Shown: positions 43,232 through 54,511, numbered from the stretch's first letter. The stretch: 64,000 bases of DNA from Methylobacterium organophilum (GCF_022179465.1 NZ_BPQV01000002.1:248001-312000), one strand, 5' to 3'. Numbers and translations are program-made. The notes: a model not told the origin generated them from the letters alone.

Positions 43232-44325
43232 GCGGGGTCCAGACACGTCTCGAGACCCGTCCCGTCCTCGTCACCGGCGGCGCCGGCTTCGTTGGCGCCA
43301 ACCTCGCCGACCGGCTGGCCAGCGAAGGGCGCAGCGTCATCGTCTACGACCTGCTGGCGCGCCCGGGCGTCGAGGCGAACCTCGCTTGGCTCACGGAGCG
43401 ACATGGCAGCCGGATCCAGCCGGTGATCGCGGATATCCGCGACGGCGCCGAGCTCGCCCGGGCGGTGCGCGAAGCCTCCGCCGTGTTCCACTTCGCCGCC
43501 CAGGTCGCGGTCACGACGAGCCTCGTCGCGCCGCGGGAGGACATGGAGGTCAATCTCGGCGGCACCCTGACGCTGCTGGAGGCCCTGCGCGCTCGCGGCG
43601 GCGCGGTGCCGCTCCTCTTCGCCTCGACCAACAAGGTCTATGGCGGCCTGCCCGACGTGGCGCTGGCGCAGGAGGGCGACGCCTATGCCCCCATGGAGCC
43701 CCGCCTGCGGGCGCACGGCATCGGCGAGGACCGGCCCCTGGATTTCCACACGCCCTATGGCTGCTCCAAGGGCGGGGCAGATGCCTATGTCCTCGATTAC
43801 GCCCGCAGCTATGGTTTGCCAACGGTCGTGATGCGGATGAGCTGCATCTACGGCCCGCGCCAGATGGGCAACGAGGATCAGGGCTGGGTCGCCCATTTCC
43901 TGATCCGGGCGCTGCAGGGCAGGCCCGTCACCGTCTACGGCGACGGGCGGCAGGTACGCGACATCCTCCATGTCTCCGATGCGGTGGCCGCCTACCGGGC
44001 CGCGCTGGCGCGGATCGATCAGGTCTCCGGCCATGCCTTCAATCTCGGCGGCGGGCCTGAGAACGCAGTGAGCCTGCGCCGGCTGCTCGCCCATCTCGGC
44101 GCGCTGATCGGCCGGGAGGTCGCGGTCGAGTGGGGCGACTGGCGTCCCGGGGATCAGCGCTACTACGTGTCCGACACCCGCCGCGCCACCGGGGCGCTCG
44201 GGCTCGCGCCGCCGCTCTCCTGGCGGGAGGGCGTGGCGGATCTCGCCGTGTGGCTCTCCGAATGGCTGGGGCAAAGGGAAGAGGCCATACCGGCTCGCGG
44301 GCGTGTGCAGGAGGCGGTGCTATGA
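43228..44325 (+). CDS. NAD-dependent epimerase/dehydratase, CDP-paratose 2-epimerase-like
   Basis: 365 residues, extended SDR. TGGAGFVG near residue 13, FASTNKVYGG (the second catalytic region), YGCSK (Tyr/Lys) near residue 175, and MRMSCIYGPRQMGNEDQGWVAHFLI, the pattern shared with CDP-tyvelose/paratose epimerases. GTG start overlaps the previous stop. With the first gene it gives two sugar-nucleotide enzymes at the head of the cluster. Exact sugar unknown. Confidence 0.8.
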   Translation: MSGVQTRLETRPVLVTGGAGFVGANLADRLASEGRSVIVYDLLARPGVEANLAWLTERHGSRIQPVIADIRDGAELARAVREASAVFHFAAQVAVTTSLVAPREDMEVNLGGTLTLLEALRARGGAVPLLFASTNKVYGGLPDVALAQEGDAYAPMEPRLRAHGIGEDRPLDFHTPYGCSKGGADAYVLDYARSYGLPTVVMRMSCIYGPRQMGNEDQGWVAHFLIRALQGRPVTVYGDGRQVRDILHVSDAVAAYRAALARIDQVSGHAFNLGGGPENAVSLRRLLAHLGALIGREVAVEWGDWRPGDQRYYVSDTRRATGALGLAPPLSWREGVADLAVWLSEWLGQREEAIPARGRVQEAVL

Positions 44326-45614
44326 GGGTCGCCCTCGTCAACCCGCCCTGGGACTACCGCAACAGCATCTATTTCGGCTGCCGCGAACCTCATCTGCCGT
44401 TGGAGCTCGGCTATGCCGCCGCGCTGCTGGAGGCCGCCGGCCACGAGACGCGAATCGTCGATTGCCCTCTCGAAGGCCTGAGCGCCGAGGAGGGCGCGGA
44501 CCGCGTCGCCACCTTCGCCCCCGGCATGACCGTGGTGACGACGGCACCCACCTATCTGTTCTGGCGCTGCGCCCCGCCGGAACTTCGGGTGCCCCGCGCC
44601 TTCCTCGATGGTCTGGGCCTTCGAGGCGGCCGCACGGTTGCGGTCGGCCCGCATGGTTCGGCCACGCCCCGCCCGACCCTCGACAAGCTCGGCTGCGATG
44701 TCGTGGTCCGGGGGGAGTGCGAGGAGATCGTCGCGCAGCTCGCCGATGCCGAAGATCCGCGCGAAGTGCCGGCCCTTGCCTTCCGGGACGGTGAGGCGGT
44801 CGTGGTGACCGGACCGCCCCATGCGGGCCGCTTCACGGACCTGCCGGCGTTGCATTGGCCCGATGCCTGGATCGCCCGGCACCGTCACCACCACCATCGC
44901 TTCGACGCCGCGCCGGACGGCCCCGGCGCGGAGGTCGAGGCCTCGCGCGGGTGCCCCTATACCTGCAGCTTCTGCGCGAAGATCGATTTCCGCGACAAGT
45001 ATCGCCGCCGCGACCTTGGCATCGTCCTCGACGAGATCGAGCATCTGATCGCGCAAGGCGCGACCTATCTCTATTTCGTCGACGAGATCTTCCTGCCGCA
45101 GAAGCCGCTGCTCGAAGCCTTGATCGGGCGGCGCATCCGGTTCGGCATCCAGACCCGGATCGACCTCTGGAAGCCCGACATGCTCGACCTCCTCGGAGCG
45201 TCCGGTTGTGTCTCCATCGAGGCCGGAATCGAGAGCCTGACCGAGGAGGGCAGGGCGGCGCTCGACAAGAAGTGCCGCGCCTCGACCGACGACCTCGCCG
45301 AGCGGCTCATCCATGCCCGCCGCTCGGTGCCCTTCGTGCAGGCGAACCTGATCGCCGTGGCCGGCGACGATCCCGGTCTCGTCGCCGCATGGCGCGATCG
45401 CCTGCGCCGCCAGGGCGTCTGGGCGAACGATCCCGTGCCGCTCTACCCCTATCCGAGCTCGCCCGATTACCGGCGGCTCTGGGGGGAGCCCGACGATACG
45501 GCCTGGGAGCGGGCGCATGCCCATTATCTCGGCCAGTTCGAGCGCTTCAGCGACATCCAGGAGGAACGCCCGCTGCCCCTCCGAGAGCTGGAGGCTGCCT
45601 GCGGATGCCGCTGA
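44322..45614 (+). CDS. B12-binding-type radical SAM protein (TIGR04295-like)
   Basis: 430 residues. The N-terminal 130 residues form a cobalamin-binding-like fold (RVALVNPPW, LELGYAAALLEAAGHETRIVDCPLEGL), but I see no DxHxxG motif. The radical SAM core starts near residue 210 with SRGCPYTCSFCAK (CxxxCxxC), then a Gly-rich SAM patch and GIESLTEEGR. This resembles class B radical SAM methylases and the TIGR04295 family, which I recall from similar glycosyltransferase clusters. It could C-methylate or rearrange a sugar or cyclitol. Start ATG overlaps the preceding stop by 4 bases; the end overlaps the next start by 10. Confidence 0.82.
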   Translation: MRVALVNPPWDYRNSIYFGCREPHLPLELGYAAALLEAAGHETRIVDCPLEGLSAEEGADRVATFAPGMTVVTTAPTYLFWRCAPPELRVPRAFLDGLGLRGGRTVAVGPHGSATPRPTLDKLGCDVVVRGECEEIVAQLADAEDPREVPALAFRDGEAVVVTGPPHAGRFTDLPALHWPDAWIARHRHHHHRFDAAPDGPGAEVEASRGCPYTCSFCAKIDFRDKYRRRDLGIVLDEIEHLIAQGATYLYFVDEIFLPQKPLLEALIGRRIRFGIQTRIDLWKPDMLDLLGASGCVSIEAGIESLTEEGRAALDKKCRASTDDLAERLIHARRSVPFVQANLIAVAGDDPGLVAAWRDRLRRQGVWANDPVPLYPYPSSPDYRRLWGEPDDTAWERAHAHYLGQFERFSDIQEERPLPLRELEAACGCR

Positions 45615-46708
45615 CCTCCCCCTTCATCCTGATGAGCGCCGACGCCCTCGGCGGCGTCTGGCAATACACCCTCGACCTCGCCTCGGGGCTCGGCCGCCGG
45701 GGTGCGCGCGTCGGCATCGCCCTCATGGGGCCGCCGCCCGCGGCGGAGGTGATCGCCCACGCCGAAGCCGAGAGCGGCGCCCGCATCCTCGCCACCGGCC
45801 TGCCCCTCGACTGGACCGCGTCGAGCGCCGCCGAGGTGGAGCGGGCCTCCGCGTCGCTCGCCCGGCTCGCCTGGGCAGGCAGCGCGGATCTCGTCCACCT
45901 GCACAGCCCGGCCCTGGCCCTCGCCTCGTATCCCGCACCGGTCGTGGCGGTCTGCCATTCCTGCGTCGCGACGTGGTGGGCTTCGGTGAATTCGGGGCCG
46001 CTGCCGGCGGATCTGGCCTGGCGGCGGGACCTCGCCGCAGAAGGCTGCCTTCGTGCCGACAGCCTGATCGCGCCGACCCACGCCTTCGCCCGGGCAACGC
46101 AGGCGGCCTATGGCCTGCGCCAGCCGCCCGCGGTGGTGCGCAACGGGCGCCGGGCGCCCGCGATTCCGGGCGACGCGGAGACCGCCGCGCATGTCTTCAC
46201 CGCCGGCCGCCTCTGGGATCCGGCCAAGAATGCTGCAGCGCTGGATCGGATGGCTGCACGCTTGTCCCTTCCTGTCCTCGCCGCCGGTCCTGTCGCGGGG
46301 CCGACCGGCCAGCAGGTCGCGCCGCATACCCTGCGCCTGCTCGGCCGCCTGGACGAGGCGGGCATGGCCCGCGAGCTCGCCCGGCAACCGATCTTCGTGT
46401 CGCTCGCCCGCTACGAGCCCTTCGGCCTCGCCGTTCTCGAGGCGGCGCAGGCGGGCTGCGCTCTGGTGCTCTCCGACATCGAGAGCTTCCGCGAACTCTG
46501 GGACGAAGCGGCTCTGTTCGTGCCGCCGGACGACGACGCGGCCGCGGCCCAGGCCGTGGAGCACCTCGCCGCCGATCCCGCCCGCCGCGCCGCGCTCGGC
46601 CAGGCCGGTCAGACCCGCGCCGCCGCCTACAGCGTCGAGGCGATGGTCGAGGGCGTGACGGCCGTGTTCCGCAGCCTGCGCCCCGCACGCGACGAGGCCG
46701 CGGCATGA
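45605..46708 (+). CDS. GT4-family glycosyltransferase
   Basis: 367 residues, GT-B fold. The N-terminal acceptor domain has LGGVWQYTLDLASGLGRRGARV, typical of GT4; the C-terminal nucleotide-sugar domain has EPFGLAVLEAAQAGCALVLSD, the EX7E motif. The start at 45605 (MPLTSPF) lies inside the end of the radical SAM gene; it is preferred because a longer frame upstream reads through that gene. Overlaps the following CgeB-like gene by 4 bases. Sugar donor unknown. Confidence 0.85.
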   Translation: MPLTSPFILMSADALGGVWQYTLDLASGLGRRGARVGIALMGPPPAAEVIAHAEAESGARILATGLPLDWTASSAAEVERASASLARLAWAGSADLVHLHSPALALASYPAPVVAVCHSCVATWWASVNSGPLPADLAWRRDLAAEGCLRADSLIAPTHAFARATQAAYGLRQPPAVVRNGRRAPAIPGDAETAAHVFTAGRLWDPAKNAAALDRMAARLSLPVLAAGPVAGPTGQQVAPHTLRLLGRLDEAGMARELARQPIFVSLARYEPFGLAVLEAAQAGCALVLSDIESFRELWDEAALFVPPDDDAAAAQAVEHLAADPARRAALGQAGQTRAAAYSVEAMVEGVTAVFRSLRPARDEAAA

Positions 46709-47817
46709 GGATCGTCTATTTCACCCATTCGCTGGCCTCGTGCTGGAACCACGGCAACGCCCATTTCCTACGCGGCGTGCTGCGCGAACTCGGCGCCCTC
46801 GGTCACGGGGTCGAAGCCTGCGAGCCTGAGGAAGCCTGGAGCCGCGAGAACCTTCACCGCGACCACGGTCAGGCCGGGCTCGATGCCTCGCTCGCGGCCT
46901 ATCCGGAGTTGTCGCCGCGCCGCTACCGCACGGTCGAAGCGGCTCTTGAGCGGGCGGAGGGCGCCGATCTCGTCATCGCCCACGAATGGAACGCGCCCGC
47001 CCTGATCGTGGCCCTGGGCAGGGCGCGGGCACGCGGCGCCTTCGGGATCCTGCTGTTCCACGACACCCATCACCGCGCGGTCAGTGCACCCGACGAGATG
47101 CGCCGCTTCGACCTCTCGGCCTATGACGGCGTGCTCGCCTTCGGGCAGGCGCTCGCGGAGGTCTATCGCCGCTGGGGCTGGGGCGGGCGTGCCTTCACCT
47201 GGCACGAGGCCGCGGATACGCGCCTGTTCCGGCCGCCCGACGTGGAGGAGACGCGGGACGGCCTCGTCTGGATCGGCAATTGGGGCGACGGCGAGCGCAC
47301 GCAGGAACTCGAGACATTCCTGTTCCGCCCAGCCTACACCGCCGGCCTCTCCCTGGACATCTACGGCGTGCGCTATCCCGAGGCGGCGCGGGCGACGCTC
47401 GCAACCTACGGCGCGCGCTACCATGGCTGGGCAGCCAACGCAGCCGCGCCCGGCCTGTTCGCGAAGGCCCTCGCCACCGTGCACGTGCCGCGCCGCTTCT
47501 ACGTGGAGGCCCTTCCCGGCATCCCGACGATCCGTGTCTTCGAGGCGCTCGCCTGCGGCTTGCCGCTGGCCAGCGCCCCCTGGACGGATGCGGAGGGGCT
47601 GTTCACGCCGGGCACGGATTACCTCGTCGCCCGGGACGGGGCCGAGATGGAGCGCCACCTGCGCACCCTCCGCGCCGATGCGGAGCTGCGCGCCGCGCTC
47701 GCCGCCCACGGCCTCGCCACGATCCGGGCCCGCCACACCTGCCGGCACCGCGCCGACGAGCTCCTGGCGATCCACGCCGTTCTGAACACGCCCGCCCGCA
47801 TGGAGGCCGCCTCTTGA
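46705..47817 (+). CDS. CgeB-family glycosyltransferase (first of three)
   Basis: 370 residues. It begins RIVYFTHSLASCWNHGNAHFLRGVLRELGALGH, an N-terminal motif repeated with variation in the next two genes, and ends with a GT-B donor domain, GIPTIRVFEALACGLPLASAPWTDAEGLF. CgeB-type proteins act as glycosyltransferases in spore coat or polysaccharide modification. Translationally coupled on both sides (ATGA, TTGA). No signal peptide. Confidence 0.82.
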   Translation: MRIVYFTHSLASCWNHGNAHFLRGVLRELGALGHGVEACEPEEAWSRENLHRDHGQAGLDASLAAYPELSPRRYRTVEAALERAEGADLVIAHEWNAPALIVALGRARARGAFGILLFHDTHHRAVSAPDEMRRFDLSAYDGVLAFGQALAEVYRRWGWGGRAFTWHEAADTRLFRPPDVEETRDGLVWIGNWGDGERTQELETFLFRPAYTAGLSLDIYGVRYPEAARATLATYGARYHGWAANAAAPGLFAKALATVHVPRRFYVEALPGIPTIRVFEALACGLPLASAPWTDAEGLFTPGTDYLVARDGAEMERHLRTLRADAELRAALAAHGLATIRARHTCRHRADELLAIHAVLNTPARMEAAS

Positions 47818-48932
47818 GAATCGCCTTCTACGGCTCCTCGCTGCTCTCCTCCTACTGGAACGGGGCGGCGACCTATTACCGGGGTCTACTCCGCGACCTC
47901 GCCGGGCGGGGCTATCGGATCACCTTCTACGAGCCGGACGCCTTCGAGCGGCAGAGCCACCGCGACATCGATCCACCGGACTGGGCGCAGGTGCGGGTCT
48001 ACGCCGCTACGCCGGAGGCGATGCGGGCCGTCGCCGCCGAGGCGGCGGAGGCGGATGTGGTGGTGAAGGCGAGCGGCGTCGGGGTGTTCGACGACGCGTT
48101 GCTGGAGGGCGTGATCGCCGCCACGCAGCCGCACGCGATCCGCGTCTTCTGGGATGTCGACGCGCCCGCCACCCTGGCCGAGATGCGCGGCGATCCGGGC
48201 CATGCCCTGCACCGGGCCATGCCGGATCTCGACCTCGTCCTGACCTATGGCGGCGGGCCGCCGGTGATCGCCGCCTATGAAGGCTTCGGCGCCCGTGCCT
48301 GCATCCCGGTCTACAACGCCCTCGATCCCGACACCCATCACCCCGTCCCGGCGGATCCGCGCTTTGCCGCCGACCTCGCCTTCCTCGGCAACCGCCTGCC
48401 CGACCGCGAGGCGCGGGTGGAGCAGTTCTTCCTCGTCGCCGCGGCGCGCCTGCCGGAGCGGCGCTTCCTCCTCGGCGGCAGCGGCTGGGAGAGCCGCGGA
48501 TTGCCGCTGAACGTGCGCCATCTCGGCCATGTCTCGACCCGTGACCACAACGCCTTCAACGTCTCCCCGCTCGCGGTGCTCAACATCGCCCGCGAGAGCA
48601 TGGCCGCAATCGGCTATTCGCCCGCCACCCGCGTCTTCGAGGCGGCCGGCGCCGGCGCCTGCCTGATCACCGATGCCTGGGAAGGCCTCGACCTCTTCCT
48701 CAAGGAGGGCGCGGAGGTGCTCGTCGCCCGCGACGGCCGCGATGTCGCCGATCATGTGGCCGCCCTGGATCCGGAGCGCGCCCGCGCCATCGGCGCGGCG
48801 GCCCGCGCCCGCATCGCCGCCGAGCACACCTATGCCCGGCGCGGCGCACAGGTCGACGCGATCCTGAGGGAAGCGGCGGCGCGCAAGCGGGCCGAGCCGG
48901 CGGGCGCCCCGATCCGACGGAGCGTCGCATGA
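47814..48932 (+). CDS. CgeB-family glycosyltransferase (second of three)
   Basis: 372 residues. TTG start at 47814 overlaps the previous stop (TTGA); the first residues RIAFYGSSLLSSYWNGAATYYRGLLRDLAGRGY align with the first CgeB-like protein. The donor domain is GYSPATRVFEAAGAGACLITDAWEGLDLFLKEG. The low-strength TTG start may limit its translation relative to its neighbours. A paralog of the genes at 46705 and 48929, in the same unit. Confidence 0.82.
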   Translation: MRIAFYGSSLLSSYWNGAATYYRGLLRDLAGRGYRITFYEPDAFERQSHRDIDPPDWAQVRVYAATPEAMRAVAAEAAEADVVVKASGVGVFDDALLEGVIAATQPHAIRVFWDVDAPATLAEMRGDPGHALHRAMPDLDLVLTYGGGPPVIAAYEGFGARACIPVYNALDPDTHHPVPADPRFAADLAFLGNRLPDREARVEQFFLVAAARLPERRFLLGGSGWESRGLPLNVRHLGHVSTRDHNAFNVSPLAVLNIARESMAAIGYSPATRVFEAAGAGACLITDAWEGLDLFLKEGAEVLVARDGRDVADHVAALDPERARAIGAAARARIAAEHTYARRGAQVDAILREAAARKRAEPAGAPIRRSVA

Positions 48933-50044
48933 GCGGTTGCTCCCTCCGCCTGGTGGTGCTGGGTCTCAGCCTGTCCTCGTCCTGGGGCAATGGCCACGCC
49001 ACCACCTACCGCGCCCTGCTGAAGGCCTTCGCTGCCCGTGGGCACGAGGTGCTGTTCCTGGAGCGGGACGTGCCCTGGTACGCCGCGCATCGCGATCTTC
49101 CCGAGCCGGATTTCTGCCGGCTCGCCCTCTACGGGGATCTCGACGGCCTCGACGCCCATCGCGACGCCGTCGCGCGGGCCGATGCGGTGATCGTCGGCTC
49201 CTATGTGCCCGAGGGAATCGCCGTCGGGCGGCGCGTGCAGAGTTGGGCGACCGGGGTGCGGGCCTTCTACGACATCGACACGCCGGTGACGCTGGCGGGC
49301 CTCGAGGCCGGCGCCTGCGCCTATCTCGCCCCGGCGCAGATCCGGGACTACGACCTCTATCTCTCCTTCACCGGCGGCCCGACTCTGGAGCGGTTGGAAC
49401 GGCGCTACGGCGCGCCGGCCGCCCGCACCCTCTACTGCTCGGTCGATCCCGAGGCCTATCCCCCCCTGTCCCGCGAGCCCGCCTACGACCTCAGCTATCT
49501 CGGCACCTACAGCCTCGACCGGCAGCCGACCCTGGAGCGGTTGCTGATCGAACCGGCGCGCCGCGCGCCGGACCTGCGCTTCGCGGTGGCCGGGCCGCAA
49601 TACCCGGCGGCGATCGACTGGCCGGCGAACGTCACGCGCATCGAGCACCTGCCTCCGCGGGCGCATCCGGGCTTCTATGCGCAGAGCCGCTACACCCTGA
49701 ACGTGACCCGCGCGGACATGATCGCCGCCGGCTGGAGCCCCAGCGTGCGCCTGTTCGAGGCAGCCGCCTGCGGCACGCCGATCCTCAGCGACCGCTGGGA
49801 CGGCCTGGACGCGATCCTGGCGCCGGGCCGCGAGATCCTTTGCCCGGACACCGCCGAGGCCGTGCTCGCGATCCTGCGGGAGCGACCTGAAGCGGAATGC
49901 CGCCGGCTCGGCGAGGCTGCCCGCCAGGCCGTGCTTGCCCGGCATTCGGCCGCCCAGCGCGCCGCGGAACTCGAAACCCATCTGCGCGAGGCCGCGAACC
50001 GGCGCGCCGCCCCCGAACGCCTCCTTGAAGCGCTCAGCGAGTGA
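48929..50044 (+). CDS. CgeB-family glycosyltransferase (third of three)
   Basis: 371 residues, N-terminus RLVVLGLSLSSSWGNGHATTYRALLKAFAARGH, again the shared SxxW(N/G)GxAxxxR motif; donor domain GWSPSVRLFEAAACGTPILSDRWDGLDAIL. ATG start overlaps the preceding stop by 4 bases. Three tandem paralogs suggest sequential addition of related sugars to one acceptor. Confidence 0.82.
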   Translation: MSGCSLRLVVLGLSLSSSWGNGHATTYRALLKAFAARGHEVLFLERDVPWYAAHRDLPEPDFCRLALYGDLDGLDAHRDAVARADAVIVGSYVPEGIAVGRRVQSWATGVRAFYDIDTPVTLAGLEAGACAYLAPAQIRDYDLYLSFTGGPTLERLERRYGAPAARTLYCSVDPEAYPPLSREPAYDLSYLGTYSLDRQPTLERLLIEPARRAPDLRFAVAGPQYPAAIDWPANVTRIEHLPPRAHPGFYAQSRYTLNVTRADMIAAGWSPSVRLFEAAACGTPILSDRWDGLDAILAPGREILCPDTAEAVLAILRERPEAECRRLGEAARQAVLARHSAAQRAAELETHLREAANRRAAPERLLEALSE

Positions 50045-50055
50045 GGAACCGAGCG

Positions 50056-52183
<2,128 letters not shown>

Positions 52184-52187
<4 letters not shown>

Positions 52188-52783
52188 GGCGCGTCCTGCT
52201 GGTGCGCCACGCGCGCCACGACCGGCTCGGGCGGATCCTGTGCGGGCGCATGCCCGGCGTGTCCCTGAGCGAGGCCGGCCATGCCGAGGCCGAAGCCCTG
52301 GCCGGGGCCCTCGTCGACCGGATCGGCGGCGTCGCGCAGGTTCTGTCGAGCCCGCAGGCCCGCACCCGGGAGACCGCGGCCCCGATCGCGCAGCGGTTCG
52401 CCGTGAGCGTCGAGACGACGGAGGCTCTCGACGAGATCGATTTCGGCGATTGGACGGGCCGGCCGCTTGCCGCGCTCGAGGGCGATCCCGCCTGGACAGA
52501 CTGGAACGCGTCGCGCGCCTCGGCCCGCCCGCCCGGCGGCGAGGGCATGGGTCGGGCCCAGGCCCGGGCAGCGGCGCTCCTCGACCGGCTCGCCGCCCAG
52601 GACGCTCCGCCCGCGATCCTGGTGAGCCATGGCGACGTGATCCGCGCCGTCCTGCTCGGCCTGCTCGGGCTCTCCCTCGACGCCTATGATCGCCTCGTGG
52701 TCGCGCCCGCCTCCTGGAGCGAGCTTGCCCTCTGGCCCGATGGCGGCCGGATCGTGTCCCTCAACGAACGGGTGGCCCCGTGA
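52184..52783 (+). CDS. Histidine phosphatase superfamily protein
   Basis: 199 residues, branch 1 histidine phosphatase. N-terminal LVRHARHD is a variant of the usual LVRHGxT (His10-type nucleophile kept, Gly lost); a second catalytic His in [18 protein letters not shown] and a Glu in [14 protein letters not shown] complete the site. Placed right after the inositol phosphate synthase (4-base overlap), so it is a candidate for removing the inositol phosphate or a sugar phosphate. No inositol monophosphatase-like gene is present in the cluster. Confidence 0.82.
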
Positions 52784-53571
52784 TCGCCACCGACGCGGAT
52801 ATCACCGGTCTCCGCCGGGAGGCCGATGCCCTCGGGCCGTGGTTCCACAACATCGATCTCGGCGAAGGCATCTGGACCGCGCCGGACCATTTCCTCGGCG
52901 ACTATCCCGGGGTGAAATGGCGGCGCTTCGCCCAGGCGCTCCCCGCCGACCTCACCGGGAAGTCCGTGCTCGATATCGGCTGCAACGGGGGCTTCTACGC
53001 GATCGAGATGAAGCGCCGCGGGGCTGCCCGGGTCCTCGGCCTCGATTCCGACGAGCGCTACCTCGCCCAGGGCCGATTCGCAGCGCGCCGCCTCGGCCAT
53101 GACATCGAGTTCCGCAATCTCTCGGTCTACGATGTCGGACGCCTGGGCGAGCGCTTCGACGTGGTGCTGTTCATGGGGGTGCTCTACCATCTGCGCCATC
53201 CGCTGCTCGCCCTCGACCTGATCCACGAACACGTGGCCGGCGATCTCCTCGTCTTCCAGTCGATGCTGCGCGGCTCGCCCGGCATCGAGCCGATCGCGGG
53301 CGACTACGACTTCTGGGACATCGATGCCTTCGAGCGGCCGGGCTACCCGCGCCTGCATTTCGTCGAGCACGCCTATGCCCACGACTGCACCAACTGGTGG
53401 ATCCCGAACCGGGCCGGGATCGAGGCGATGCTGCGCTCCAGCGGATTCGCGATCGAGAGCCGACCGGAGGCGGAAGTCTATCTCTGCCGGCGGGTGGCGG
53501 CCCCCTATGGCGCGGAGGCGGTCTATCCGGCCCGGGCGCGGCAGGGATCCGACGGCGAGGAGGGCCGATGA
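52780..53571 (+). CDS. SAM-dependent methyltransferase (TIGR04290-like)
   Basis: 263 residues, class I fold: motif I LDIGCNGGFYAIEMKRRGA, then LGLDSDERYLAQGRFAARRLGHDIEF, and a C-terminal region with LYHLRHPLLALDLIHEHVAGDLLVFQSMLRG. The pattern FHNIDLGEGIWTAPDHFLGDYP at the start is seen in a family I recall as TIGR04290. GTG start overlaps the phosphatase stop. Likely O-methylates the sugar or cyclitol product; it could equally act on a lipid. Confidence 0.82.
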   Translation: MIATDADITGLRREADALGPWFHNIDLGEGIWTAPDHFLGDYPGVKWRRFAQALPADLTGKSVLDIGCNGGFYAIEMKRRGAARVLGLDSDERYLAQGRFAARRLGHDIEFRNLSVYDVGRLGERFDVVLFMGVLYHLRHPLLALDLIHEHVAGDLLVFQSMLRGSPGIEPIAGDYDFWDIDAFERPGYPRLHFVEHAYAHDCTNWWIPNRAGIEAMLRSSGFAIESRPEAEVYLCRRVAAPYGAEAVYPARARQGSDGEEGR

Positions 53572-54506
53572 TCGAAGCGGTGATGCTCTGGAACGAGCCC
53601 AACAACAAGTCGCACTGGGACCCCGTCATCGACCCCGACTGGTTCCTGTTCGGGGAGATGGTGAAGGAGGCGTCGCGGGCGATCCGAGGGGAGGCGCCGG
53701 ACCTGCCGCAGGTGCTCGGCGGCATCTCGCCGATCGACCCGCACTTCATCCGGCGCATGGAGGCGCAGGGCATCCTCGACGGGCTCGACGCCGTGGCGGT
53801 CCACGGTTTCCCCCTCGACTGGAATCTCTGGCAGATCCACGAATGGCCGGCCAAGATCGCCGAGATCCAGGCCGTCACGCCCCTGCCGGTCTGGGTCTCC
53901 GAGGTCGGCGTGTCGAGCTTCGGTGCCGAGGAGGTGCAGGCCTGGGGCTGCCGGCGCACCGCCGAGTTGCTGGCGGGCGCGGCTCCCCGCATCCACTGGT
54001 ACAGCCTCTACGACCTGCCGCGGGAATGGGAAGCCACCACCCGCCACAAGGAGGCGGAGGGCTCCTCCTATTACCGCCACTTCCACATGGGCCTGCTGCG
54101 CGAGGACGGCACGCCGAAGCTCGCTCTCGAGGAATTCGCCCGCCATACGCCGGATTTCGGCCTGTGCCAGTGGTTCCACTTCGAGGATCACCGGCTCGAC
54201 GAGGCGGTCGCCTGGATGAGGCGCCTCGGGGTCACCCATCTGCGCACCGGGTTGTCCTGGGCCGACAGCTTCCGGCCCGATGCCCTCGACTGGTTCGACC
54301 GCCAGATGGCGGCACTGGCGGATTTCGCGGTCACGGTGACCTTCTGCTTCACGCCCGAGCACCGGGGCATCGCGGCTCATCACACCAGCGCGCCGCTCGT
54401 GCGCGAGGAATTCGCCGCCTTCTGCGCGGAGATGGTGCGGCGCTATGCTGGCCGCTCGGCGATCCGTGCGGCCCCTGTGCCGGTTCCGGAAATGCCGGCC
54501 CTCTGA
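53568..54506 (+). CDS. Glycoside-hydrolase-like (GH39/clan A type) protein, apparently circularly permuted
   Basis: 312 residues. It opens directly with the acid/base strand (MLWNEPNN, Glu10) and has the nucleophile strand at WVSEVGVSSFG (Glu112), then WYSLYDLPREWE and GLLREDGTPKLALEEF, which normally ends a clan-A barrel. Instead of stopping, the protein goes on with LDEAVAWMRRLGVTHLRTGLSWADSF and FAVTVTFCFTPEH, which resemble strands 1-3, and ends at AEMVRRYAG, where strand 4 would normally follow. So the barrel order looks permuted (4-8 then 1-3). It overlaps the methyltransferase by 4 bases and is the last gene. Substrate unknown. Confidence 0.72.
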   Translation: MIEAVMLWNEPNNKSHWDPVIDPDWFLFGEMVKEASRAIRGEAPDLPQVLGGISPIDPHFIRRMEAQGILDGLDAVAVHGFPLDWNLWQIHEWPAKIAEIQAVTPLPVWVSEVGVSSFGAEEVQAWGCRRTAELLAGAAPRIHWYSLYDLPREWEATTRHKEAEGSSYYRHFHMGLLREDGTPKLALEEFARHTPDFGLCQWFHFEDHRLDEAVAWMRRLGVTHLRTGLSWADSFRPDALDWFDRQMAALADFAVTVTFCFTPEHRGIAAHHTSAPLVREEFAAFCAEMVRRYAGRSAIRAAPVPVPEMPAL

Positions 54507-54511
54507 CGAGA

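Noticed and set aside
44322-45614. Radical SAM maturase of a RiPP system
   Set aside because: No small precursor peptide frame or SPASM-type C-terminal cysteine cluster is found beside it; context is sugar-related.
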